Part shown: one piece after another, positions 23,450-35,040 of the stretch
How positions within the stretch are numbered: the stretch's first letter is position 1
Layout of the letters: each line of letters opens with the position of its first letter
Source: Gliomastix tumulicola
Lineage: Eukaryota > Ascomycota > Sordariomycetes > Hypocreales > Bionectriaceae
Length of the DNA stretch: 64,000 nucleotides
NCBI GenBank assembly: GCA_001599755.1
Contig: BCHX01000002.1
Span: 2,108,001-2,172,000, forward strand
Direction of reading: 5' to 3'
Notes under the pieces: generated by a model
What the model saw: the letters and a program-made list of their open reading frames with translations, nothing else
Told to the model about the DNA's origin: nothing
The model's database searches: none
Translations under genes and position numbers: made by a program

Positions 23450-24318
23450 CTTCACAGGGCAGGAAGGCCAAGATACATGCACATCTCAACTCCGTGGGGT
23501 TGAGACAAGGGCCGCCGTTGTGAGTCTTGAGGAGGGGAGAAAAAAGTGCGAATCGAGTCCGTTCCAAGGCAGTGGTGCGGTGACGCAGCCTCAGCGGGTA
23601 GAGAAGGGAAAACAAAGCAAGCCTACGGCTCTCGAGGCCAAGGCCAGTGAATGGAGGAGGCTGAGACGGCGGTTACGGTCGTATTGACCACGAGGCGATG
23701 CAACTTAAAGGTCAGTTATGGAGATTGACGCAAGGCGGACAATGAAAAGCAGGGGGAGTCTGGGCAGCTAGCCTGTTTCGGACTAGCTCTCACTGCCCGT
23801 CGGCAGCGGAGCGGATTTTGTCTGGCACCGGCTCCACCAGTTCTGGTTGCCCGGCCAGCTTGGTGGTGGGGCAGAAAGTAAATAAAAGGTCGAGATGTAA
23901 GTGAGTTCTAGATGGCTTTCTTTCCCTCTCTACTCACATCTACCACCTCAAACATCTCCATCCGCTGCCCCCTAAGCTTTCGCTTCCCCAAACTCCTCTG
24001 CAAGCCCCCTCTCACCACAAAGTCTTTAACCAGTCTCGCAAGTCTGTCTGCTAGATCTCATCGCTCTCGAAGCCATTTGATCGCCCCTCCGACTTCGCCA
24101 TACTTGTTGAAGCAACCTTCGATCTGCATCGAAATATTGAAACGGCAATACAGCATACTAACCAACCAGGAACCTTTAGCTAGAGTCTCTTGGCACTCTC
24201 GACAACCGTTGAGGCTCGATTCTTCGTCGACGCAACCAGGTGCTTCTCGTCAGAGATCCACAAACTCTACACGTGATACTACCACCCGATATCCCGTATC
24301 ACATCACAATCCGTCACC
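23450..24318. other. Divergent promoter region, Ral2-like gene / CDC20
   Basis: Divergent 5' regions. The + strand becomes CT-rich from 23905 towards CDC20, consistent with its 5' untranslated region. The overlapping 248-codon ORF (23912-24658) runs out of frame into CDC20 and is low-complexity. Confidence 0.5.
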
Positions 24319-26124
24319 ATGGCCACCGCGTCAGTATCGACGCCCGTCAAGTCCCACAAGGGCCTCTTCACATCCCGCACCGCTGGCGGTCGGATACCCC
24401 TCACTCCCTCTCCCCGGCAGCACTCGACAACCACCACGATCCCCGCCAACCTCAACTCTTCTCCCTTTACCCCCGAGAAGCAGTCTGCCCATGAGTCGAG
24501 GGCGTCCTCCAAGTCTGTCTACGGAAACAACCTTATGTCTCACCTCGCCAAATCGTCATCCAAGTCTTCGCACCGGGACTCGCCCAAGTCAAACATCGCC
24601 CGCGTCGTTCACACTCCTCGCAAGGCTCTCGAGCTTGGCGTTTCCGACTACACGCTGACTGGTACTGGCCACACAAGGACTCCCGGCAGTGCCAAGTCCA
24701 AGAAGGGCCATGTTCGCCAGCAGAAGTCCAAGACCACCTTGAACTATGCCGGCGATCGTTTCATCCCCAACCGCACTGCTAGCTCCGGAATCATCAACAC
24801 TGGCTCCAGCAAGCTGAGCTCGGATAAGCAACGTCCCAAGACCAGCAGCGGCGACAGCTCCTCGGTCCTCTCTACCGCCGCCGATGATGCTGCTGCTGCT
24901 CTCGAGGGTCTCAACATCAACGACGACGAGGCAGACAACTACTCCCGACCCTCCCCCAACACCGTCGCCTACCAGGACTCGCTAGCGAATGCCTGCGGCG
25001 TCAGTCTCAACACCCGCATTCTGGAATTCAAGCCTGCCGCCCCCGAGTCTTCCAAGCCCATCGATCTCCGCCAGCAGTACAACCGACCCCTCAGGCAAAA
25101 CGGTACCAGCTCTGCTCAGCTACGTCGCCGCATTGCCACTGCCCCTGAGCGTGTGCTGGATGCTCCCGGCCTCATCGATGACTACTACCTTAACCTCCTT
25201 GACTGGAGCTCGGGCAACCAGGTTGCCATTGGTCTCGAGCGAAGCGTCTATGTGTGGTCTGCCGACGAGGGCAGCGTTAGCTGTCTCCTAGAGTCCCCCG
25301 CCGACACCTACGTTAGCAGTGTCAAGTGGTCCGGCGACGGCGCCTACGTCGGTGTTGGCCTCGGCACAGGTGAGGTCCAGATCTGGGACGTTTCTGAGGG
25401 TCAGAAGATTCGCAGCATGCACGGCCACGAGACCCGTGTTGGCGTTATGGGTTGGAGCAAGCACCTTCTCTCCACTGGTGCCCGCAGTGGCCTCGTCTTC
25501 AACCACGACGTCCGCATTGCCGAGCACAAAGTTGCCGAGCTTGTCTCCCACACGTCCGAGGTCTGTGGTCTTGAGTGGCGATCCGATGGCGCCCAGCTGG
25601 CCACTGGCGGCAATGACAACCTGGTCTCCATTTGGGACGCTCGCTCTCTGTCGGTCCCCAAGTTCACCAAGACCAACCACAAGGCGGCCGTCAAGGCTCT
25701 GGCCTGGTGCCCTTGGAACATAAACCTCCTCGCTACCGGTGGGGGCTCTTATGACCGTCACATCCACTTCTGGAACTCGACCTCGGGTGCTCGCGTCAAC
25801 AGCATCGACACTGGCTCTCAGGTGACCTCCCTCCGCTGGAGCCCCCACTACCGCGAGATCGTCAGCTCGAGCGGCTTCCCCGACAACTCTCTCAGCATCT
25901 GGAGCTACCCCACGCTGGTTCGCAACGTCGAGATCCCCGCCCACGAGAGTAGAGTTCTTCACAGCTGCCTCAGCCCCGATGGTCAGATGCTGGCCACTGC
26001 CGCCGCTGATGAGAGCTTGAAGTTCTGGAAGGTGTTCGAGAAGAAGGCCGGTGCTGCAGGCGCCATTGGCGGTGCTGGTGCTTCTGGCAAAGCCGACATG
26101 GTCAAGCAGATGACCATTCGATGA
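24319..26124 (+). CDS. CDC20: APC/C activator Cdc20 (Fizzy/Slp1)
   Basis: Intron-less gene for the 601-residue WD40 coactivator that recruits mitotic substrates to the anaphase-promoting complex and is the target of the spindle checkpoint. ATG 24319 is in a strong context (ACCATGG). The disordered N-terminus carries many S/T-P sites; the C-box is DRFIPNR at 146-152, contacting the APC/C. The propeller opens with the family signature PERVLDAPGLIDDYYLNLLDW and has the conserved VGLGTGEVQIWD, GLEWRSDGAQLATGGNDNLV, WCPWNINLLATGGGSYDRHI and FPDNSLSIWSYP strands. The protein ends in Ile-Arg, the IR tail that docks on Cdc27/APC3. I saw no KEN box by eye. All three functional elements (C-box, propeller, IR tail) are intact, which favours Cdc20 over Cdh1. 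Confidence 0.96.
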   Translation: MATASVSTPVKSHKGLFTSRTAGGRIPLTPSPRQHSTTTTIPANLNSSPFTPEKQSAHESRASSKSVYGNNLMSHLAKSSSKSSHRDSPKSNIARVVHTPRKALELGVSDYTLTGTGHTRTPGSAKSKKGHVRQQKSKTTLNYAGDRFIPNRTASSGIINTGSSKLSSDKQRPKTSSGDSSSVLSTAADDAAAALEGLNINDDEADNYSRPSPNTVAYQDSLANACGVSLNTRILEFKPAAPESSKPIDLRQQYNRPLRQNGTSSAQLRRRIATAPERVLDAPGLIDDYYLNLLDWSSGNQVAIGLERSVYVWSADEGSVSCLLESPADTYVSSVKWSGDGAYVGVGLGTGEVQIWDVSEGQKIRSMHGHETRVGVMGWSKHLLSTGARSGLVFNHDVRIAEHKVAELVSHTSEVCGLEWRSDGAQLATGGNDNLVSIWDARSLSVPKFTKTNHKAAVKALAWCPWNINLLATGGGSYDRHIHFWNSTSGARVNSIDTGSQVTSLRWSPHYREIVSSSGFPDNSLSIWSYPTLVRNVEIPAHESRVLHSCLSPDGQMLATAAADESLKFWKVFEKKAGAAGAIGGAGASGKADMVKQMTIR

Positions 26125-27149
26125 GTGGCGCCCATCTCGACTTGGCCACGGTAGGTATGATCTCTTCTTCTTGGATCATTCATTCTAGCGGAGCGGTCCA
26201 TTTTAGCACGGAGTTTGGGGAGACACGCTTTGCTCTTCTACACGTGGTATGAAAGTGCTTCTCCACGCACGAACGGAACGGACAATCAACGGAACAGGAG
26301 GGGCAGATCACCAGATCAAATTGCATTCAATTCAAGGGGAGGACGTTCGCTGAGGCGACGAAACCGGGAGGAGAGGAGGGGAGGAAGTTTATCAGGACAG
26401 GCAGTCAAAGTGGACAAGAAGTAGGATTAGATATCGGAGCTGGTAATAATAAAGTGCAGCAGGCGTTTTGTGGAATTTAAAATTGAGGCCATACATGTCG
26501 TGTGTGCAGGGACGGATGATATTATCCAATTCTGTTCGAAGCCCAAACGAGTGTGACACAGTGACGCTGTAGTGGACTCGATTGGCGTCGGCTTTCCAGT
26601 GGAATTAGTGCCTTCAGTGAGTGAGGTAGCCCCACCATCTACAGCACCGTGCTTGTTGATTGGCGGGCTATGGCGGCTGAGTAAGCACAAGAAAGGCACT
26701 GGCCTTATTTCTCGTTGAAGTATACCGGCAGCCTTCAACTCTCACCATTCCACATCGAGGGACAAAGCCGGGCTACGATCGAACCCTTGCGCTCACCACG
26801 TTGAATTGACGACTCTCTGCTCCAGGAGACTTCCCACCACCATCTTAGATACTTAGAAACAAATCACTCTTTTTTTCTTCCTCACTTTTAGGTCGCCGGA
26901 GGAGGTACTAAAGGAAATCCCGACTGCAGCGAACGGCAGTACGTGCCGGGGTCCCATCTGCGCACCAACGTCTACGATTCTCAACTGCCGTCGTAAGCCA
27001 TCGTTCTCCGTCGCCGACGAGGAGTGTGTTCCGAAAGACTTCGGCCGTTCCCCAACTTCGATATCGATCGCACTACGAAGAGAAGATAGATCCATACGGT
27101 CGAGAGCACGTCGTCTAGCACACAGCTTGCCCACGGCAAACGATCGATC
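26125..27149. other. Intergenic between tandem CDC20 and TOA1
   Basis: CDC20 3' flank and TOA1 promoter. CT-rich sequence with TTTTTTTCTTCCTC at 26869-26882 lies upstream of TOA1. No gene recognised. Confidence 0.5.
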
Positions 27150-29038
27150 ATGTCTAACCAGGCGGTCGGCAACGTCTATCAGACGATCATCGAGGAAGTC
27201 GTTAATAGCTCCCGGGTCGATTTTGAGGAGAATGGCGTCGAAGAGTCCGTCCTAGAGGAACTGCGTCTGGTAAGTGTGCATTTGCGGCTTCTTGTTTGCT
27301 TTCCCACCTTCCCGAGCAAAAACACATCATGACGAACGGGGTGCCTTCGCCTGTGCGACGGAGCCGAGGCGAAGCGTCCCTCTTGTCTGCCGATCGACGA
27401 CGAGCGGAAATGGGCATGCATCACGATCAAAAAAATTCTCGTTCGCATCTGTTTGTCACGGCCGCGGGTTCGATGCATTTCTGTGAGATGCTTCTTATGA
27501 TGCGCGAGTCGGTTCGGCGGCGGGAGGACAGGCAGAACAACAAAGAGCAGAGGCGAGCGAGTGGTTGGGCAGTGGCGGGTTTGGGGAGGGGGCTGGCCAG
27601 CACTATATGGGTCTTTTATGCCTTGCGCCAGGGCGCGCAGCCACCCCCCGCCCGCCACAAATGCCTCTCAGCCCCAGCACTTGATTGGCCTGTCCCCACT
27701 GCCGCCCTCTCGCTCAACAGATGACTCAGAGGTTGCCTTGGAGAGGCAAGACAAGAGGAAGAGACAGAGGGGAAGAAGGAAAATGACAAACAAGAAGAGG
27801 GAATGCAAAAAGAGCAACAAAAATGGAAGAAAGGAAGAAAGAAAGAAAAAAATGGAAGGGGGAGGGAGACTGCCAGTGGCATCTCCCTGGTCCCATCTAC
27901 ATACCCACGATGCCCCCCATCTCACTGGCCCCCTTCTTATTACGATCCTCACAATGCAAAAACCTGTGTCGCATGGTTGACTAACACCCAAAACAGGGAT
28001 GGCAGCAGAAGCTGTCGCAGCTCGACGTCGCCCAGTTCCCCTGGGATCCAAAGCCAGACCCTCCTCCACAACAGGCGCCTCCGCCAGCAGCGCCCGTTCC
28101 CGCTCCAGCGCCGCCGGTCCCGAGTCACTCGCAGGCCACCTTCTCCCCCCAGCTGCCGCAGCCGGCGAACGGAGGCTCTGCGGTGCAGAATGGTGTCAAG
28201 CAGGAGCCCATCGTCAAAGAGGAGCCCGACGCCGTGAAGATCAAGCAAGAGCCCGGTCATGCCAACTACGGTTTTAATGGACTAGATGACAAGAACAACG
28301 TGGCCGCTAATCGTGCTGCCCAGCTGGTGCAGCAGACCTTTGGCAACAGAGGCACCGGTTCCATCAACGCTATCCAGGATGGCCTTGGACAGCAGCAGCA
28401 GCCGCAGCAGGATGTCTACCAGCAAGGCCCTCCCATCTTGCCCCCTCACCAGCAGGGCGGTCCGCCGCACCCTGGCTCGCTGCACAATGCGCAGACCGAC
28501 GGTGCTGCCGATGGAGAAGACGACTTCGAGGCTGTTCTGATGCGCCGTAGCGCTGCTGGCGAGCTCGAGGCACTCGGACGAGTCGAGGTCGACAGCCTGC
28601 TCCATCAGCACATTGCTGCTAATGCGCAGACCATGGAGGGCGGCGGTCTGATGCTCACGCTCAAGGAGGCGACCAAGCAGAGATCCAGGCCGAGGAACAA
28701 TCGCAAGGGCAAAGGCGTTGGTCCCTACGATGGTCCCGATGACGATGAAGACCTCGAAGATGACGAGGACGCCATCAACTCGGACCTCGACGACTCGGAC
28801 GAAGGCCTGGCCGACGACGACGTCGAGGATGAGGGCCTCGGCTCCATTATGCTATGCATGTACGACAAGGTGCAGCGCGTCAAGAACAAGTGGTGAGTTT
28901 GCCTCTGATCCGTCCTGGACCTGATCAATGCTAATGAGGGAATCGCGTTTCAGGAAATGCACGCTCAAGGATGGTGTGCTCACTGTTAACGGCAAGGAAT
29001 ACGTCTTCCACAAAGCCCAAGGGGAATTTGAATGGTAG
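27150..29038 (+). CDS. TOA1: TFIIA large subunit (Toa1)
   Basis: Large (alpha-beta) subunit of general transcription factor IIA, which stabilises TBP on DNA; 366 residues. Exons are 27150-27269, 27997-28892 and 28954-29038. The N-terminal four-helix-bundle part reads SNQAVGNVYQTIIEEVVNSS, then FEENGVEESVLEELRL and, after the intron, GWQQKLSQLDVAQFPWD. The middle is Pro/Gln-rich with KQEP/KEEP repeats. An acidic stretch (about 289-325, DDDEDLEDDEDAINSDLDD) precedes the C-terminal beta-barrel: ILCMYDKVQRVKNKWKCTL as family pattern (here MLCMYDKVQRVKNKW), then DGVLTVNGKEYVFHKAQGEFEW, which ends the protein as in yeast. Intron 1 (727 bases) is very long for this group; the branch CTAAC and acceptor ACAG lie at 27980-27996. 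Confidence 0.95.
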
Positions 29039-32000
29039 ATGTACATCGCCAGCGAGTTGCTGTGACCACGTCGGCCGGACAGGGCTATATCTCCCCTAAT
29101 CTTTGGCAGCTGCAACTCAGCATCCATTGCATTTCATCAACGTCCCCTCGTCAAGCCTAGTAAAGCTGCGCCTAAGGCTATGCTGGAAGCTGAGCCTTTG
29201 GGTTTTTATTATATTTACTACGAATGGCCTACGTATGCAAAGACTGGTTATCTCATTAGGCCTGGGTGTGGACGTCGAGGTTTCTGGCTTTCATCATTAG
29301 AACATCTACCTAACCTAGAGACGCCAGAGGCTCGCAGCAAGTGCGTTGGACGCACACCGCGGGCTTAATAGTACATGTCGTTTAGTTGAAGGGTGTTTTA
29401 GGAGTATGGGACGATCGCACATCACTCTTGACCAATAGTCCGTGACATTAGTGCCAATAGTAACCCGGGTAGGCTGCTTCACGAGGAATCCTGTGAGAGC
29501 CTGACTTCACAGCATATGTGATGGAGTTGACATAGATCAATCTTGTTGTCCTTCTTCCTACGTTCGTCACTACGTGGCATTGCCCACAAAGTCCAAAGGG
29601 AGAGGCCGCCTCATTCCAAAGAATGTGCTGGCTCGTACGAGTTGGGTGCATAAGATGGAGGGGACGCTCCAGAACGAGACCAACCTCCGGACGGTGGCAG
29701 CTTGTCCAGCATCCAGAGATTCATAAGACACCCCCTTCATGATTATGATTTCTTGGCGTCGTATTCCGACTGTATTCAAGAATAAGCGACGTAGCACCCC
29801 GACTTGCCCCCTTCGCCCTCTAGGCGCAGGCGAGCGCAGATCCATGGCAAATGGCTCGATCCTGGCAGAGTCTGCCAAGTTTGCCCGGCTCAGCAGAGAG
29901 GTACATGGCCAGAAGTCACTCCGGTCCGGTAACGTTATGCAAAAGAAGAAAAAAACCGGACGGCCTCGTCATCTGCCGGTTATTCTCAGACGGGCAACAC
30001 ACATCGGTGAGCGAAAGTGGCGCAAGAGTACATATCAGCAGGACGCACGAGTGTGTTTCCGATACGAGCTTCCAGGTTCTTACGCCGCCCGGGATGGGTG
30101 GCCGCAGTACATGCCGTACATGTACAAGGCACATCCCCTCACACCTTTGATGCCGGACATTGCCGCTCGCGAGTCCGCGACCCATGTCCACTTTCACTGC
30201 AACAGTGGATTGTGATTGAGTCCTCGTACTCCGTCTGAAAATTGCCTTGCAGGTGGGGGGGGGGAGCAGCCATCATGTAAAGAGACTCCCCGACTTGCCG
30301 TGTGGCTGCAGCAACAGACCCTTGCCTGTCTCGCTCCGTGTCTCCCACACCGTCAGTTACTCGGAGGATAGAGGATAGGTTTCGTTAATCACGAGTGGTC
30401 TTTGCTGGAATGGGCAGGTCCGTCCAAGCGGCCAAACAAGTTTGTGCTGTGTCCAACAGAGACCATGTGATGGATCCTCTCAGGAAAAGGACTTTCGTAT
30501 ACGCACCATTTTCGCTCCATTTTCGCTCTTGAAGAAACTCTTCTGTGATTGGCCGAGGCACAATGGACTGTGTGGGTTTTGCGGCCAGTTGAGGGCGAAG
30601 AGGGTAAGACCGCATGCACAACCCTGTCATTCTTAGCTCACGCCCGACCCGACAGTTTGGTTCAGCCCCAGCCAGCCAACCGGAGGAGTCGAGGAATTGA
30701 GGACAAATGGCAGGGATGGAGGATCCAACTAACCGCACGCCGCTCGTCGGAGCAGGAACTTGAGTAGCCTCGGTCTCATAAGATCAAATGACGCTTGGCT
30801 TTGGGTGTTGGTGCTTCAACAGAATAGTGATCCTTTGGAATGATCGGCATTCGACTGAGGAGGGTGTGCTTGCTGTCCATCCAAGCCACCACACCACCCT
30901 CGGCGGATTACGAGCTCGTCTAGACTCGACAGAGCGTTGTATGTACCACACCACTCCTGCGTTAAGCTCGTATTTCGTGAGACAGTCACATCGAACTGCA
31001 GGAGACTGAGCCCCTCTGGACTTCATAAGAGAATAGAGGATCAAGTGAGCTTGATATGGCTCTGTTCCTTCCTCCCTCAGAGACGCATGATATGCACCGG
31101 TCAAAAGAAAAGCATGCTCGTGGCTAGACAGCCACACTTGGGGATTTGAGCGCCTGGGATGAGTGATGACAACTCAGGCATTGTCCTCAGTCGGGGTCTT
31201 ATCCAAGCTCACCAAGGACCTATCTAGACGTCAGTTGGACGGGCCTACTTTGCATCTCCGGATGGCAAGTCGGGCGAAACGAGTCTGCGTGTTGATCGCA
31301 GTGGTCATCTGCCGACTCATTGCGTATTGGTCCGGCCTGCAATTATCTGACCTCGATTATAAGCAGGGAAGAAACCGGTGAGTCGATACCCAAGGTTGAG
31401 CATGAACAACAAGGATGTCTCAGTGTAATAGCACGCCCCTACACGCATATGCGGTGTGACACTGTGTGAGTGAGACATGACAGAGATGAGATGTGAGGGA
31501 GGATCAACAATTCCTTTGGAGGTCCAGCTGGGACGGATTTGCATGCTACGCCGCATATAGCGACGAGAAAGAGGGCTGGGCACCAGCTAACCAACGTGGC
31601 GGGACAGCAACTCCTTGACACGGGGCAACGTGTCGTGTCTTGAGTGGAAAAGCATAGGATGCGGACCAACAAAGTGGATTGGATTGAGGGATGGGACACG
31701 AATAATCCTCCACCTCGTCCATACCAACTTCGGCAAATGACCTTGTCCGAAGGGTGACAACCATTTCTGGACCAATGCAGGGAACTAGTGAATTAGAAGA
31801 ACCAGCAGGTCGGTAACAGCTCATCCCTAAGGAAGGCGAATGATTGGCCCGATGAGAATGTATCCTGGCCCAAAGCGCACGGCTGACCAAGTCCCTGGGG
31901 GAAACCACTGGCCAAGGAGTGGTGGCGAGGCGGGCTTTCGTCAGAGAAGTGGTCACCGGGACATCCGGTCATGAGAATTCGGTGGTACCGTTGGCTGTGG

Positions 32001-35000
32001 CGAGAATGGCTGGATGTTGTCTGTGGTGAAGCACACGCATACCGGGGAAGAGTCCCGCGGATGGTGAAGCCGGTGCATGTCTCGGCGTAAGATGTCGAGA
32101 CAGGAATGTTGAGGAGGGGGATGTTTCACTCGGAAGAACAAACGTTTCCGTACTCCGTGTCTCCCCAAGTGAGTAGTCGATAGTAAGGTAAGTGCTCCCT
32201 TGCGCCTCCCTTGCCAAGTTTAACGAATGGGTGTGGAAGGTACCCAGTTTGATGTTGAAGCAGGTGCGTCGCTAGCGGACCTGCCTCCTGAGTTCTGAGT
32301 TTACCTGCTGGTGCGAATAATCTTTTTCACCTTTAGTGCATTGTGCAGATGCTCCGCCTTGGTCATTCAATTTGTCTCGTCCTTTTCAGATCAAACGAAT
32401 GAGCGTTGCACGAACAGAGTATTCCTCCAAATCCGCCCCAGGGATACAGGTTTCCGTACGTCACTTGTACTGTGTGGGTAGGCGGGGTGTTTAGGACACC
32501 AACACAGAGGCACCCAATAGCAGTCTGCCTCGCCCTCGGTCCTGTATCACGAGGCGCGACCCCTCGTTCTCGTCCCACCCCCTCCCGTTAAGCACCCCTT
32601 GCTCCGCCTGTTGTCTGTGCGGTCTGTTGGTTGACAGCGAATTTTAAGATAACCACCCATCGGACCATGACAAGAATTGAGGTCACCTTGCCTGCGTCCC
32701 CCCTGCTCCATGCTCGAAGGAAGGACCAAAGTCAAGCTAGCACAACCAACAGACCGTCCCCAATCTCATGGCCCTCGGGCGAAAGGACTTGGCCACGCCT
32801 GGTGCTGCGAGTCGTTTCGACAGAGTGCCATGGTAGCCAGTGTCTGCGAGCGGGCGGCGGGATGCAGGACCATCTCACCGGAACAGCCTGCCTGGCTCAA
32901 GGGCACTGGGCGGGACGGGCCTCACGACTAACTAACGCCCACAGATGGATTCATTGGATTCAGCGTTGGTTGTGCGGTTTCCCTTAGCGGAAGGATTCAG
33001 GTGCGTCGTTCGAAGGGCGTGTGGACATTTCGCAGAAGACGAACGCTTGTACCTGCACCAAGCCCTTCTCGGCTAGGCTAGGCACGGCACGGCAAGAACG
33101 ACCCCCTTTGTGTCCAGTGCTCAAATCCTCAGCGCCGTGCCAATTGCAATTGACTCACGTCCGCCGCCATCCCTGCCCACTTGTTGCTTCTTGCTGCATT
33201 CCTTTTCGTGCTCACCATCGGCCGCTTGTCATTGGGCAACACTGAGTGCGACGGACAACCTCGCCGCACTGGCACCCACACACCCCTTTCAGAGAGATGC
33301 CCCCGATGGCAGATGGCTGGCAGATGGCAATGGGGCGTGTCGCCGCCCTCCAAGGCCATCCTCGAACCTCGTCTTGTGCCACCCCTCCCCCTCCCCCTGC
33401 CTTGCCTTGGTCCATGGCCCTTGATCTGGGGTTGTCAGTTCGCGGACTATGAGGTACATACTCCGCACTCGACGGGCATCTCTCTCGGCTCTAGAACCAT
33501 GTCGCGACTCAGCTGGGCTGAGTACGGGTATAGGACATCATCCTGATGTTTGGCAGCATGCCCTCGGACCCCCGTCCCCTCGACATGCACGTGTCGAGAT
33601 TCAAGGGAAGGTATTCTGAGAGAGATACCTCCATCCAGCCTCTCACGCGATGTACATGCTCACGTCCGATTCCAAGTTCGAGGGCAGTCGCACGACAGAC
33701 AACAGTCCGATGTACTCGAGCCAAGGTATCACCCACCGGACCCGCGCGCTAAAAGCAGCAAGACAGACTGCGCAGAGATTGCCTGCAGGGTCGGAAACAA
33801 CATGTGAGGGACAACGTTTCGCGTATTCTGTCTCGCCAATCAAGTGCTTGACATACTCACCAGATGTCTCGTCACAAAGTCGGTGTCCATTCGTCACTCA
33901 TAACAGCCCTGGAGTGTCTATAGTACCTGCATCTGCACCTCCCACTCCGGACAGGGTACTTGGGTCGAGGTACATGCTAGACGGGCAGTAAATATTTCCA
34001 GGCCTCCCTAACGTTAAAGGTTAAGAAGTGCCGCTCCTCCCCACCCCTTCCCCTAGGACGTTTTCTGTTTTCACGCTCTTCTCCCACAGCTCCCGCCAGC
34101 TCTAAAGCCGGCTCTTCTCTACAAATACCCCATCCGGCTCCAGCATCACGCTCAGTGTCTAGGGGAAACAGTACAAGTTTGCCTGCCCGACAGCTACGAC
34201 CGGACGAACCATCACAACTTCTTGTGTCCTGCAATCCTACCTCGCATAATACAAGAGTCGATGCCCCCATCTTCGTCTTGGTCTCGAGCAGCGTACTATT
34301 ACCGCCCAAGACGCCGCCTCAACTCGTCACATACCAGTGCAGTCTAGGACGACAGAAAAAGCCGTCCACAACAGCGCTGGTTAAAGACGACCAGTCTCTA
34401 CAGCCTCTCACTTGGGGAGCGCACATTCTTGAACCTTTCACCGCTTGAAATGTGCGGCTACTAAAGCGACTTGCCATCGCCACTTCAGCCACTTGGCTCT
34501 CATGATACTGTGAGTATGTCAGCCAGCATCATGTCTGAGGTTACAACCCATCACACCGTTCTGTTCAACCCACGTCTATGCTATCTATCTTTGCAACTCT
34601 TCCCTTGGCCTTCGCAAAATCCTTGGTCTCCTGCATTTTCTATAGCCTACAGCCTGCTGCGTATACGATCTACGTGTGGGACTGGGGGAAAGTGGTCGCC
34701 CCCTCGTGCCCATCGTCTTCATCCCTCTCATCATACAAGGGATAGGACAAAAGGAGCGGCTCTACGAATTTCGAAGTACCTCTTTTCCTTCTCTGTCAAT
34801 TTCTTTGTCGTTTGCTCTACATCTGCCGGGCCCCTTATTGTTCCATAATTCCTCTTGTAATATGACTGACTGACTGACTTGGAAATACGCAGGTGCGGCT
34901 TTGAGAGTTTCTGTGGTGGCCAGCATATTGGCCTTCCCCGGTGAACCGACTCCGCCTTGTGAAGATCGTGCGGCAAAGGCATCATCTTTGCATTCGTATT

Positions 35001-35040
35001 TACCACAACGTGTATTCTGACATTGGGTTGGCTGGTGCAC
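29039..35040. other. 6 kb gene desert between TOA1 and the methyltransferase gene
   Basis: I read all six frames and find no family signature, no credible multi-exon model and no transposon protein. ORFs are short (under 160 codons) and have mixed composition. A TGAC tandem repeat lies at 34863-34879. Coding density is far below that of the flanking regions. It may hold promoter elements, non-coding transcripts or lineage-specific genes I cannot recognise. Confidence 0.45.
34863..34879. repeat. TGAC tetranucleotide repeat
   Basis: Four tandem TGAC units about 160 bases upstream of the methyltransferase start codon. Likely simple sequence without known role. Confidence 0.6.

Noticed and set aside
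23912..24658. 248-codon ORF overlapping the CDC20 start
   Set aside because: It runs in a different frame into the well-supported CDC20 coding region and is low-complexity Ser/Thr/Pro/Arg.
26755..26790. Possible tRNA T-arm (GGGTTCGATCG on the minus strand)
   Set aside because: The flanking five bases do not pair and no acceptor or anticodon stem can be built.
33181..33546. ORF with a signal-peptide-like start (LLLAAFLFVLTIG) in the gene desert
   Set aside because: It begins at TTG, not ATG, and the downstream sequence is not coding-like; no splice model improves it.
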